The position numbers were made by a program, and so were the translations under genes. Below the pieces are notes generated by a model, which worked only from the letters and a program-made list of their open reading frames with translations, ran no database searches and was not told the origin of the DNA. From Archangiaceae bacterium (GTDB taxonomy: Bacteria; Myxococcota; Myxococcia; Myxococcales; Myxococcaceae), in the NCBI GenBank assembly GCA_023248915.1, contig JAHFDQ010000010.1:1-29320 (forward strand): a stretch of 29,320 bases of DNA, read 5' to 3'. Shown one piece after another: positions 14,644-22,586 of the stretch; the stretch's first letter is position 1; each line of letters begins with the position of its first letter.

Positions 14644-17479
14644 AGCCGCCATGCTTCTGGCCACGGCGCTACTCACCGGGTGGACGGGCGAGGTGGTCGA
14701 GGCCTGCGCCAAGCTCGTCGCAGCCCAGTGGCCACGCCTGGCTGGCACCCTATTGGCGGTCGTCGCGGCGGCGGGAGTCGAAGCCCGCCTCGGGCGGGCG
14801 AGCGCCCGGCTGCGCGCCGGGGTGTTCGGTGCCGTCCTGGGCGCGGCCACTGCCGTCGGGCTCTGGCTGGGGCTGCGGAAAGCGTGGCTGTGCGACGACG
14901 CCTTCATCACCTTCCGCTACGCCTGGAATCTCGCGCACGGCAACGGCCTGGTGTTCAACCCGGGGGAGTGGGTCGAGGGCTACACCAACTTCCTCTGGGC
15001 GGCGCTGCTGGGAGCGCTCGGGCGTGCCGGCGCCGACATCCCCTACTCCGCCCTCTTCCTGAACGCGCTCGCCTTCGCGGCGGTCCTCGCCCTGGCTGCG
15101 CTGGCGGTGCTCAGGGCCTCTCCGCGCCAAGGACCGGGGGCCGTGGCGGTGCCCTGGGCGTCGGTGGTCCTCGCCGGCTCGGCGGCGTTCACCACCTGGG
15201 CGACGTCAGGGCTCGAGACGATGCCGGCCATCGCGTGCGTGATGGCGGCGGTATGGCTGGTCGCGTCAGAGGCGAGGCCGTGGGCGGTGGGGCTGGCGCT
15301 CGCCGCCGCGGCGCTGACGCGCCCGGACCACCTGCTGTTCGCGCCCGCGATGGGGGCGGCCTTCGTCGCCGAGGACCTGCTTCACGGGGCGGGCCCCTGG
15401 TTCGGGCGCCTGCGCTGGCGGCGGTGGGTCGAACTCGCCGCGCCGGTGGCACTGACGTTCGGGCCGTACTGGCTGCTGCGGTGGCACGTCTACGGAGACC
15501 CCTTTCCCAACACCTACTATGCCAAGTCCGGAGGCGACTCGTATGCCGCCCAGGGTTGGGTCTACCTGACCCATTTCCTCTGCACCACCGGCGCCTGGCT
15601 CGGGGCGCCGCTGCTCGCTTGGCTGGCCCTATCCCCTCCCCGCCACAGAACCGACACCGCGCTGCGCACCTTCGCCGTGGCGGCCGCGGCGCTCCTCGGC
15701 GGCTACGTGGTGCGGGTGGGCGGCGACTTCATGGAACATCGCTTCCTGCTCGTGCTCCTGCCGGTGGCGGCGGTTGCGGTCGAGGTCTCGCTGCGCCGGC
15801 GGCTCGCCGCGGGGGGGGGCCGGAAGCCGCTGAGCTGGGGCCCAGCCGTGGCGGGGCTGGCCCTGGCTGCGGTGGCGCTCTTGCCGGTGAGGCCCATCGG
15901 GCCCTTCGAGAAGCGCTGGCACCTGGCGGCCGAGGAGACGTTCTACGCGGTGACGGGCCTCTTCCCGCTCGTCATCGGTGACTCGCACTTCGAGATGGCG
16001 CACCGCCTGGCCGAGGCGTTTCCGCAGGGCTCGGGCCTCTCCCCTCGCCTCGCCGAGGGGAACGTCGGCTTCGTTTCCTACTACTCGAAGCTGCCGGTCG
16101 TGGACGAGCTCGGGCTCACCAGCCGGCGCGTCGCGCACAAGCCGCTCGCGGGCCGGGGTCGCCCAGGGCACGAGAAGGTCGCCACCCTCGAAGACCTCCT
16201 CGAAGAAGGGGCCGATATCGCCGACAACCCGGTCTGGCCGGGACGGGCCAACGAAACGAAGCTCGACCTCCCGGGGCTCCCGTTCGCCTTCGTTCGCTAC
16301 GACGCGCGCGTCGCGGCACGGGCGCGAGCGATGGGAGGCACGGCGGCCGACCCGGTCGCGGACATCCGCCGGTTGGCGTCGCTCCGGCGCCGCGCGGACG
16401 TGCTCGACTGGCGAGGTTTTTACCGCGAGTACCTCTCCAAGCTGCCGGACCGCGCCCGACTGCTCGTTCCCTTCGACGCGGCGCTCGGCGAGGTCGCCGA
16501 CTTCGAGAGCGGGCTGCCGCCGGGGAGCCTCGCCGAGGGCGGCGTCGCCGTAGCCACCGGCACCTGTCCCCGCGGCGCGAGCGGTCACGGGTGGCTCACC
16601 GTGGCTTCGGGGCGCCTTTCCATTCCAATTCCCACGGGCGCCACCGAGGTGCGGTTCGCCCTCGGCGGACATGGAGCGGCGAGCGTCCGCCTCGAGACGC
16701 CTTCCCCCGACGGCAAGCCGCGCACCGTGCAGAACGTCAGCCCGGTCTCGAAGGACGAGCTGCTTCCGGTCGCCTGGCCGCTCGAGCCGCCCGCCCCAAC
16801 CGGAATGTGGCTGGTCGCCCAAGGAGGCCCCGGCGCCGCGCTCCTCGTCGATTCGGTGCACGTGCCGTCCGCGCCTCAGGTGTCGCTCCTTGGCGAGCCC
16901 TCGGCGCTGTCCGACGCCGAGCGCTTCGAACTGCTCCGGTCAGCCGAGGAAGAGTTCCCTCCGGACGACGCCCGCCTGCGCCGCCTTCGCGACCGCCTGT
17001 CGGCGCGCTGGACCTTCGACGGCGCGCGCCTCGGGGACGATGTCCAGACCGCTGGCACGGCGTTCGCCCGAACCGACGACGGCACTCTGGCCGGACAGCT
17101 GACCGTCATCGGAAAGCAGGGAGAACGGTTCATCAACGGCTTCGCCCGGGGCGACGCGGCGACCGGACGGCTCACGCTTCGGCTGCCTCGTGCGAGGCAC
17201 CTCGCCGTCGGAGCGCTGCTCGGCGGCGGGTCGGACTGCGCCCACGTCTTCCTCGCGCTGGAAGTGAACGGTGCATTCCGACACCGCGCCTGCGGCCAGA
17301 ACGACGAGGTGCTCCGTCCCGTGGTGTTCGAGACCGACGTCGAGCCGGAAGATACCGTTCGCCTGGTGGCCGTGGACGACGCGACCGGCGGCTGGGGCCA
17401 CCTGCTGCTCGACGACGTCCAGGTCGTCGCGCGCGACCCGGCCTCTGCCGGGCAAAGGCCCGCTCCGGGCCCCCGGTAG
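14627..17479 (+). CDS. GT-C-like membrane glycosyltransferase with C-terminal beta-rich domains
   Basis: The protein has 950 residues. The N-terminal half is polytopic, with about ten hydrophobic segments between residues 10 and 450. The first large loop carries the Asp-Asp pair of GT-C enzymes (D90-D91 in CDDAFITFRYAWNL) followed by NGLVFNPGEWVEGYTNFLW, a pattern close to AftB-like arabinofuranosyltransferases. Such enzymes use polyprenyl-phosphate sugars outside the membrane. The C-terminal half is soluble; two stretches (about 625-750 and 790-940) look like beta-sandwich modules, the second ending in GGWGHLLLDDVQVV. The start is GTG at 14627, downstream of GGGAGGA, inside the regulator gene; ATG at 14651 is the alternative. 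Donor and acceptor sugars are unknown. The GNAT gene is convergent to it. Confidence 0.8.
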   Translation: MPPRPEAAMLLATALLTGWTGEVVEACAKLVAAQWPRLAGTLLAVVAAAGVEARLGRASARLRAGVFGAVLGAATAVGLWLGLRKAWLCDDAFITFRYAWNLAHGNGLVFNPGEWVEGYTNFLWAALLGALGRAGADIPYSALFLNALAFAAVLALAALAVLRASPRQGPGAVAVPWASVVLAGSAAFTTWATSGLETMPAIACVMAAVWLVASEARPWAVGLALAAAALTRPDHLLFAPAMGAAFVAEDLLHGAGPWFGRLRWRRWVELAAPVALTFGPYWLLRWHVYGDPFPNTYYAKSGGDSYAAQGWVYLTHFLCTTGAWLGAPLLAWLALSPPRHRTDTALRTFAVAAAALLGGYVVRVGGDFMEHRFLLVLLPVAAVAVEVSLRRRLAAGGGRKPLSWGPAVAGLALAAVALLPVRPIGPFEKRWHLAAEETFYAVTGLFPLVIGDSHFEMAHRLAEAFPQGSGLSPRLAEGNVGFVSYYSKLPVVDELGLTSRRVAHKPLAGRGRPGHEKVATLEDLLEEGADIADNPVWPGRANETKLDLPGLPFAFVRYDARVAARARAMGGTAADPVADIRRLASLRRRADVLDWRGFYREYLSKLPDRARLLVPFDAALGEVADFESGLPPGSLAEGGVAVATGTCPRGASGHGWLTVASGRLSIPIPTGATEVRFALGGHGAASVRLETPSPDGKPRTVQNVSPVSKDELLPVAWPLEPPAPTGMWLVAQGGPGAALLVDSVHVPSAPQVSLLGEPSALSDAERFELLRSAEEEFPPDDARLRRLRDRLSARWTFDGARLGDDVQTAGTAFARTDDGTLAGQLTVIGKQGERFINGFARGDAATGRLTLRLPRARHLAVGALLGGGSDCAHVFLALEVNGAFRHRACGQNDEVLRPVVFETDVEPEDTVRLVAVDDATGGWGHLLLDDVQVVARDPASAGQRPAPGPR

Positions 17480-17533
17480 GCCGTCAACTCCCAGGTCGGT
17501 CCCTCGACGAGCCCGCTCACGCGAGGCGCTTCG

Positions 17534-18397
17534 CTAGTACGCGTCGAAGTCGATCGCCTCGAAGCGCACGGCTTCGGCGCGCAGCCTCGGGCCTTCGCTG
17601 GCGAGCCGCCGGAAGATGAGGTTGAGCGGCGACGGGCGCAGGGCGCGAGGCATGGTGAAGTACCGCGAGCGTTCCCAATCGACGCCGCCGTCGAGGCCCA
17701 GCCAGACCTTCATCGGATTGAGCGGCCCCCGCCCCGCCGACAACTCGCGCCCCAGCCCGGGCTCGCACACGGCCATCACCGCCCAGATGCCATAGCGCCC
17801 GGTCGGCGCCTCTACCCGTACGCCCCTGGAGTCTGCAACGAAGCGGTAGTTGCCGTGCGGGTGGCGCAGCCTCCAGGCCAGCGCGTCGCGGCTCCACACC
17901 CGCCTGAACTCGTACGCCGGCTCGGCCACATGACGCGCCACCGGCCCCATGCCCAAACGCGCCTCCAGCGGCGCCACGAGCTGGAACCCCAGCTTCCTGA
18001 CGAAGCCCGGCGTGCTGGCCGCGTTCGCCACCCCCACCACGCCCGCGAAGCCCGCCTCGGCCGCTCGCCGGTAGGTGGCCTCGGCCAGCCGGGTAAACAA
18101 CCCGCGCCCTTGGTGTTTCGGGTGGGTAGCGGTGTTGAGCGACAGCAGGCCGGGCACCTCGCGCCCCTGGAGGAGCAGCTTCAGCCGCAACGTCACGTAG
18201 TGCGCCGCGAGCTCGCCGCCCGCCCAGGCGTTGAAGCCCACCGCCTTGCCGTCGGGGTTCTCGTTGTACTGCCAGTCGAGGGTGCGCTCGTCCAGGTGCG
18301 TGGCCGTGGGGAATGCCGCGCCAAACAACGCGCGGGTGGCGGCCAGCTCGGCCCCCGTCGCCTCGACCGGCCTGACTTCGTACCCGTCCGAGCTCAC
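17534..18397 (-). CDS. GNAT-family N-acetyltransferase
   Basis: The protein has 287 residues. The N-terminal half is a GNAT domain, with the acetyl-CoA pyrophosphate-binding loop HPKHQGRGLF (92-101) preceded by the beta-4 strand GLLSLNTA and followed by a typical helix (TRLAEATYRRAAEAG) and the ANAASTPGFVRKLGF segment. The C-terminal 120 residues form an extra domain (RRVWSRDALAWRLRHPHGNY) seen in GNATs of exopolysaccharide clusters. The GTG start at 18397 lies 6 bp after the deacetylase stop, so the two form an operon. The acetyl acceptor may be an amino sugar freed by the deacetylase, but that is inference from the pairing. Confidence 0.88.
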   Translation of the reverse strand: MSSDGYEVRPVEATGAELAATRALFGAAFPTATHLDERTLDWQYNENPDGKAVGFNAWAGGELAAHYVTLRLKLLLQGREVPGLLSLNTATHPKHQGRGLFTRLAEATYRRAAEAGFAGVVGVANAASTPGFVRKLGFQLVAPLEARLGMGPVARHVAEPAYEFRRVWSRDALAWRLRHPHGNYRFVADSRGVRVEAPTGRYGIWAVMAVCEPGLGRELSAGRGPLNPMKVWLGLDGGVDWERSRYFTMPRALRPSPLNLIFRRLASEGPRLRAEAVRFEAIDFDAY

Positions 18398-18403
18398 CCG
18401 GCC

Positions 18404-19234
18404 TCACCCGATGAAGCGGGCCGCCTCGGCGGCGGTCTGTGGAAGGGGCTCGAACGGACCCAGGTCGCGCAAGAGCAGGTCCACCTTGTCGTAGGTGCCA
18501 CGCAGGTTGAGGTAGTGGATGGCACGGCCGAGCCGCGAGGTATACGGCAAGTCGCGGGGCTGGTCCTCGTCCACTTCCCACGGGTGCACGTACACCATCA
18601 CCGCCCGGCCCGCGCTGGTCGCGCGACGGGCCAAGAGGCGGGTCAGCCAGAGGGGCGACGCGCGCAGGTAGAAGCCGCCTCCGAAGGGAATGTTTCTTCC
18701 GGCCACCTTCAGCACCGAAGGCGGAAACTCGGCCAGCCCTCGCCGCAACCAGTACGGGTCGATGGGGGCGTCGGGAATTCCGTACACGTGGTTCTTCGTC
18801 GGGAAGATGCTCGAGTCCACTTCGAACCCCGCCTCGACCAGCGCGTCGGGAGCCCACTTCGTCTGCCGGGTGAAGCTCCAGCACGGCGCCCGGTAGGAAG
18901 TCACCTGCACGCCGGTCAGGTCCTCGAGCTGCCGCCGCCCGTCGCGCACGTCGCGAAGGAAGTGCTCGGGCGTCGACTCGTACACCAGCCGGTGGTCGAG
19001 CCCGTGCAGCCCGATGCGGTGGCCCTGGCGCACCGCCTGGCGCACCAGCTCGGCGTGCTGCCGCGCCGGGCCGACGAGCAGGAAGAGGGTCGCCCGGGTG
19101 CCGTGCCGGGCCAACAGGTCGAGCAGGCGCGAAAGGGGTTCGGCCAGCCGCGTCGGCGCCGACAGGTCGGGGAAGTCGGCGGTCCAGTCCTCCACGTCGA
19201 CGGTGAAGAACGCGGGTGGAGTTCCAGAGGCCAT
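18404..19234 (-). CDS. Polysaccharide deacetylase family protein (NodB-like)
   Basis: The protein has 276 residues with the NodB/CE4 fold. Motif 1 is FFTVDVEDW (D13 and D16 as catalytic base and metal ligand candidates). Motif 2 is GHRIGLHGLDH, with H77 and H81. Motif 3 is SYRAPCWSF, with R115, and the C-terminal VYVHPWEVD is typical. The order and spacing resemble the deacetylases with a DUF3473 C-terminus found in exopolysaccharide (XrtA-type) clusters. There is no signal peptide, so it may act in the cytoplasm or at the membrane face. A strong AAGGAGGGCG precedes the ATG at 19234. It is the first gene of an operon with the GNAT gene and is divergent from the glycosyltransferase gene. Confidence 0.92.
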   Translation of the reverse strand: MASGTPPAFFTVDVEDWTADFPDLSAPTRLAEPLSRLLDLLARHGTRATLFLLVGPARQHAELVRQAVRQGHRIGLHGLDHRLVYESTPEHFLRDVRDGRRQLEDLTGVQVTSYRAPCWSFTRQTKWAPDALVEAGFEVDSSIFPTKNHVYGIPDAPIDPYWLRRGLAEFPPSVLKVAGRNIPFGGGFYLRASPLWLTRLLARRATSAGRAVMVYVHPWEVDEDQPRDLPYTSRLGRAIHYLNLRGTYDKVDLLLRDLGPFEPLPQTAAEAARFIG

Positions 19235-19308
19235 CGCCCTCCTTCGGGCTCGAAGCTTGACGCGCGAAGCGAAGGCAGCAAAGTACCCAAGTCCCCCCGG
19301 GGAACGCC

Positions 19309-20355
19309 ATGGTTCAAGGATGCCGCGTCGGAGTCGTCATTCCCTGCTTCCGCAACGAGCAGACGCTCGAGGCGGTGGTGCGCGAGCTGCCCGACTCGGT
19401 GGACACCGTCATCGTGGTGAACGACGCCAGCCCCGACGGCGCCCAGGCAGTGGCCGAACGGCTGGCCTCGCCGCGCGTCGTCGTCCTCAAGCATGAGAAG
19501 AACCAGGGCGTGGGCGGGGCGATGGCGACCGGCTACGCCGCGGCGCTCGAGCGGGGGCTGGACGTGGTGGTGAAAATGGACGGCGACGGGCAGATGGCGC
19601 CCGAGGGAATCGCCGACCTGGTCACTCCCATCGCCGAGGGGCGCTGCGAGTACGCGAAGGGCAACCGCTTCCTGCACGCCCGCGAGCTCGAGGACATGCC
19701 CTTACTGCGCAAGCTGGGCAGCATCGTGCTGACGTTCCTGACCAAGTTCGCCTCGGGCTACTGGCACGTCTTCGACCCGCAGAACGGCTTCGTCGCCATC
19801 GCGGGCGACGCCCTGGCCTCGCTCGACCTGGAAAGGCTGCGCCACCGGCGCTACTTCTTCGAGAACGAGATGCTCATCCAGTTGAACGTGCTGGGCGCCC
19901 GGGTGCTGGACTGCCCGATGCCGGCGCGCTACGGCGGCGAAGTCTCGTCGCTGCGCATCGGGCGGGTGCTCTTCTACTTCCCGTACTTCTTCCTGCGCGG
20001 CTTCCACTTCCGCATGCTGCACCGGTACGTCCTGCGCGACTTTTCCATCGTCATCCCCTTCTACCTGCTGGGGACCGCCCTGTTCCTGCTCGGGTTGGGG
20101 GTAGGCGCCCACGCCTGGATTCTGGCGCTGCTCACGCTCGTGCCCACGCCCACCGGCACCATCATGCTGGCGGTGCTGCCGCTCATCCTCGGCCTGCAAT
20201 TCCTGCTGCAGGGGCTGCTCATCGACATCTTGCAGACGCCGCGGGCGGTCGAGCCGCCGGCGCGGCTGCGCCACGCGTTCAGGGCGCTGCCCGAGGCCCT
20301 GCCCACCGGCGAGGCCAGGCTGTCCGCCGGGAAGGCGCCCCAGAAGAGCGGGTAG
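19309..20355 (+). CDS. Family 2 glycosyltransferase with C-terminal membrane helices
   Basis: The protein has 348 residues. The GT-A domain starts at once (VGVVIPCFRNEQTLEAVV), with the nucleotide-binding acid D39 (VVNDASPDG) and the DxD motif D91-G-D93 (VKMDGDGQM). Residues about 245-310 contain two or three hydrophobic helices (FYLLGTALFLLGLGVG, then LAVLPLILGLQFLLQGLLI), as in dolichyl- or polyprenyl-phosphate sugar synthases. A product of the undecaprenyl-phosphate-sugar type would feed the GT-C-like enzyme encoded at 14627; that link is inference. The ATG at 19309 follows GGGGAAC. It is divergent from the deacetylase and convergent with the FkbM gene. Confidence 0.92.
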   Translation: MVQGCRVGVVIPCFRNEQTLEAVVRELPDSVDTVIVVNDASPDGAQAVAERLASPRVVVLKHEKNQGVGGAMATGYAAALERGLDVVVKMDGDGQMAPEGIADLVTPIAEGRCEYAKGNRFLHARELEDMPLLRKLGSIVLTFLTKFASGYWHVFDPQNGFVAIAGDALASLDLERLRHRRYFFENEMLIQLNVLGARVLDCPMPARYGGEVSSLRIGRVLFYFPYFFLRGFHFRMLHRYVLRDFSIVIPFYLLGTALFLLGLGVGAHAWILALLTLVPTPTGTIMLAVLPLILGLQFLLQGLLIDILQTPRAVEPPARLRHAFRALPEALPTGEARLSAGKAPQKSG

Positions 20356-20387
20356 CCGACGGCGGTGCGCTCGCTACAAGGCCCGCG

Positions 20388-20406
20388 GCCGGCCTCGAGG
20401 CCCGGC
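20388..20406. terminator. Hairpin between convergent genes
   Basis: The perfect palindrome GGCCTCGAGGCC (20391-20402) is extended by GCC/GGC with one bulged C. It lies in the 50-bp convergent gap between the glycosyltransferase and FkbM genes. There is no T-tract, so it is a candidate only. Confidence 0.35.
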
Positions 20407-21209
20407 TAGAATCCGGGCGGCGCGAAGTACCGATTTGAGCCGTCCAGAAGCCGGTAGCGGTCGACTTCGACATAGCCGTGCCGCGCGAAGTAGCGATTGA
20501 TGCTCCCCTCGGTCAACTCGCGAATCTCGACGCAGACCAGGTCTGGGCGAAAGCGTTCGATATCGAAGCCCTCGAGCGCCAAGGGCTCGGCCCCCTCGAT
20601 GTCCAGCGAGAGGAGGTCGACCTTCTTCACCCCCTGACCATCCAAGAGCCCGTTGAGGGTGACCGTCGGAATTCGAAGGTGTGTCAGCCCCGCGTCTGCG
20701 ACCAGCTCCGGCAACAGCGCCTCGATTCCCGTGGACGTTCGCTTGTCGGCCAAGCTGACCGTGAAGTCCGCCATCTCGCCCGCGCGATTGCTGACGAACG
20801 CAGCGAAGAACCGAGTGTTCCGGCGAAAGCGCTCGTAGTCGATCCGGTATTCGTCGAGGGCGTCGACGGCGATTCCGTGCCAGCCAAGCTTGGATTCGAG
20901 AAAGTAGGTATTGCTGTGTATCTGATAGTGGCTGGCTCCCACGTCCACGAAGAAGCCCTCACGACGGTCACGGAAGAAATGTCGGATGAGGCTTTCTTCG
21001 TAGAACTGCGAATACAGGGTCGGCCCGTACTGCCTGCGGACTTCGCCATAGAATGCCACCTGTTCTTCGCGGTCGGGAGCCGGCAATACCAACGGCAGAG
21101 CGGCAAGTCCGCCCGCCAGCCCCAACCCAGCGACGAGGACCCTCAGGCGGATTCGCTTCCGCCTGTCGGATGGAACCGCAAACCCCTCGGCAAGCCTCAA
21201 GCGCGCCAC
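20406..21209 (-). CDS. FkbM-family methyltransferase, membrane-anchored
   Basis: The protein has 267 residues if it begins at GTG 21209. A hydrophobic helix near residues 24-43 (LRVLVAGLGLAGGLAALPLV) anchors it, and a FkbM domain follows: motif I GFFVDVGASHYQIHSNT, then GIAVDALDEY, and the late motif VDLLSLDIEGAEPLALEGFD, both hallmarks of the family. FkbM enzymes usually O-methylate sugars or polyketide hydroxyls, which fits the neighbouring glycan genes. The open frame runs up to an ATG at 21353, but that part has no family resemblance and would overlap the next, divergent gene, so a later start is likely; which GTG or TTG is used is uncertain because no clear ribosome binding site stands out. 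Confidence 0.8.
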   Translation of the reverse strand: MARLRLAEGFAVPSDRRKRIRLRVLVAGLGLAGGLAALPLVLPAPDREEQVAFYGEVRRQYGPTLYSQFYEESLIRHFFRDRREGFFVDVGASHYQIHSNTYFLESKLGWHGIAVDALDEYRIDYERFRRNTRFFAAFVSNRAGEMADFTVSLADKRTSTGIEALLPELVADAGLTHLRIPTVTLNGLLDGQGVKKVDLLSLDIEGAEPLALEGFDIERFRPDLVCVEIRELTEGSINRYFARHGYVEVDRYRLLDGSNRYFAPPGF

Positions 21210-21339
21210 GGTAGCCGCACGCCCGAGTTCCGCGCAATGTCTGACCGGACGGAGCGAACTCGAGCAAAGGCTACGCTGGCGCGACGGCACCGGAGCACAG
21301 GAAGGCCCTTTCCCGAGCCCGCGGTGTAGATTCCGCCGC

Positions 21340-22185
21340 CTGGACGAACGCAAAGCCAGCCAGACGGCCCTCCTGGTCGCCGCCTACCGTGCCCGCGCGA
21401 CCCGGCGCCCCGACTCGCTCGTGTCCGACCCCTGGGCGGCGGCCCTGGCGGGCCCGGAAGGCGAGGCGCTCGCGACGCAGGTGGACCGCTTCCTCACCCA
21501 CCGCGAACTGTGGGTGGCGGTTCGGACCGCCTATCTCGACGAACAGGTTCGGGCGTGGACCCACGCCAAGCCGAAGATGCGCCAGGTGGTGCTGCTCGGA
21601 GCCGGGCTGGACACGAGGGCGGCGCGCCTCTCCTGCCGGGGAGTGCGCTTCTTCGAGGTGGACCACCCGGCGAGCCAGCGCGACAAGCGGCAGCGCCTGG
21701 CGCGGGCGAAGGGCTACCCGGTGAAGGCCGCCACCTACGTGGCCTGCGACTTCGAGCACGACGACTTCCTCACCCGGCTCGCAGAGGCGGGCTTCCGCTC
21801 TGACGTTCCGGCGCTCGTGCTCTGGGAAGGCGTCACCCCCTACCTGCCCGAGCCCGCGGTCCGCGGCACCCTGCGCCGGGTGGCCAGCGGCTGCCACCCG
21901 GGGACGGTGCTGCTGTTCGACCACTTCCTGAAGAAGGTCATCGACGCCCCCTCGCGGCCGGCCAAGGACGACCAGGCGCGCTCGTTCGTCGAGACCCTGG
22001 GCGAGCGCTTCGTCTTCGGCACCAACGACTTCGTGCCCATTCTCTTCGAGGAGGGCTTCCGGCACGTGCGCAGCCTGTCCTTCGACGAGGCCTGCCTGTC
22101 GTTGACTGGCACCTACCTGCGTGAGCGCGAGTTCCGGTTCCAGCGCATCGTCCTGGCCAGCCGCAGCCCGGTCGGTCGGGTCTGA
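21340..22185 (+). CDS. Leucine-carboxyl-methyltransferase-type SAM methyltransferase, apparent CTG start
   Basis: The protein has 281 residues if it starts at CTG 21340. It belongs to the class I methyltransferase family often annotated TIGR00027/LCM: KASQTALLVAAYRAR at the N-terminus, the SAM site VVLLGAGLDTRAAR (83-96), FEVDHPASQRDKR, and the LVLWEGVTPYLPEP segment typical of the family. The first in-frame standard start (GTG 21421) would remove 27 residues that include the conserved KASQTAL block, and no ATG, GTG or TTG occurs in frame between the upstream stop and 21421. The CTG lies exactly where relatives have their initiator, just before DERKA. The acceptor is unknown. The conservative annotation is 21421-22185. 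Confidence 0.85.
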   Translation: MDERKASQTALLVAAYRARATRRPDSLVSDPWAAALAGPEGEALATQVDRFLTHRELWVAVRTAYLDEQVRAWTHAKPKMRQVVLLGAGLDTRAARLSCRGVRFFEVDHPASQRDKRQRLARAKGYPVKAATYVACDFEHDDFLTRLAEAGFRSDVPALVLWEGVTPYLPEPAVRGTLRRVASGCHPGTVLLFDHFLKKVIDAPSRPAKDDQARSFVETLGERFVFGTNDFVPILFEEGFRHVRSLSFDEACLSLTGTYLREREFRFQRIVLASRSPVGRV

Positions 22186-22214
22186 CGGCCGGCGAACCGC
22201 GATATTGAGGCGGC

Positions 22215-22559
22215 ATGAGTGTTCCAGCCGACGCGGTGCTGATGCAGGTTTCGAAGGCGAAGCTAGAAGCCTGGCCGATTCCGGAAGCGAACGTCGTCTC
22301 GGGGAAGCCCCGGGCGGCCGGCAAGCTGCTTCAGGGTGACGGCCGGGCCGAGACCGGAATCTGGGAGTGCACGCCCGGCACCTTCACCTGGGACTACGAC
22401 ACGCGGCAGAGCCTGTGCGTGGTGTCGGGCAGCGCGACGGTGCGGGTGGGGCGGCGAACCCTCGCGCTGAAGCCCGGCAGCGCGGTGTTCATCGCCGCCG
22501 GCACCCACGCGCGCTGGACGGTGACGAAGACGCTGCGCAAGCTGTACACGCTGTACTGA
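22215..22559 (+). CDS. Small cupin-domain protein
   Basis: The protein has 114 residues and a single cupin barrel of the cupin_3/DUF861 type. The pattern is GIWECTPGTFTWDYD, then SLCVVSGSATVRVG, and PGSAVFIAAGTHARWTV; the second and third match the G-x-G and P-G-x-x-x-x-P/A-x-G-x-x-H cores. It lacks most of the usual metal histidines (only one His, in THARW), so a non-metal sugar- or ligand-binding role is plausible. The ATG at 22215 follows GAGGCGG, 29 bp after the methyltransferase stop, so the two are likely co-transcribed. Confidence 0.85.
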   Translation: MSVPADAVLMQVSKAKLEAWPIPEANVVSGKPRAAGKLLQGDGRAETGIWECTPGTFTWDYDTRQSLCVVSGSATVRVGRRTLALKPGSAVFIAAGTHARWTVTKTLRKLYTLY

Positions 22560-22562
22560 CTC

Positions 22563-22583
22563 GACGGCCGCCGGGAGGCCGTC
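22563..22583. terminator. Hairpin between convergent genes
   Basis: GACGGCC (22563-22569) and GGCCGTC (22577-22583) form a perfect 7-bp stem with a 7-base loop, filling the 27-bp gap between the convergent cupin and MetE-like genes. It may terminate both. No T-tract follows. Confidence 0.5.
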
Positions 22584-22586
22584 CGG

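Noticed and set aside
17517..19310. 597-residue minus-strand open frame over the GNAT and deacetylase genes
   Set aside because: Its translation is Arg/Gly/Pro-rich without motifs, while the two frames chosen have complete conserved motifs.
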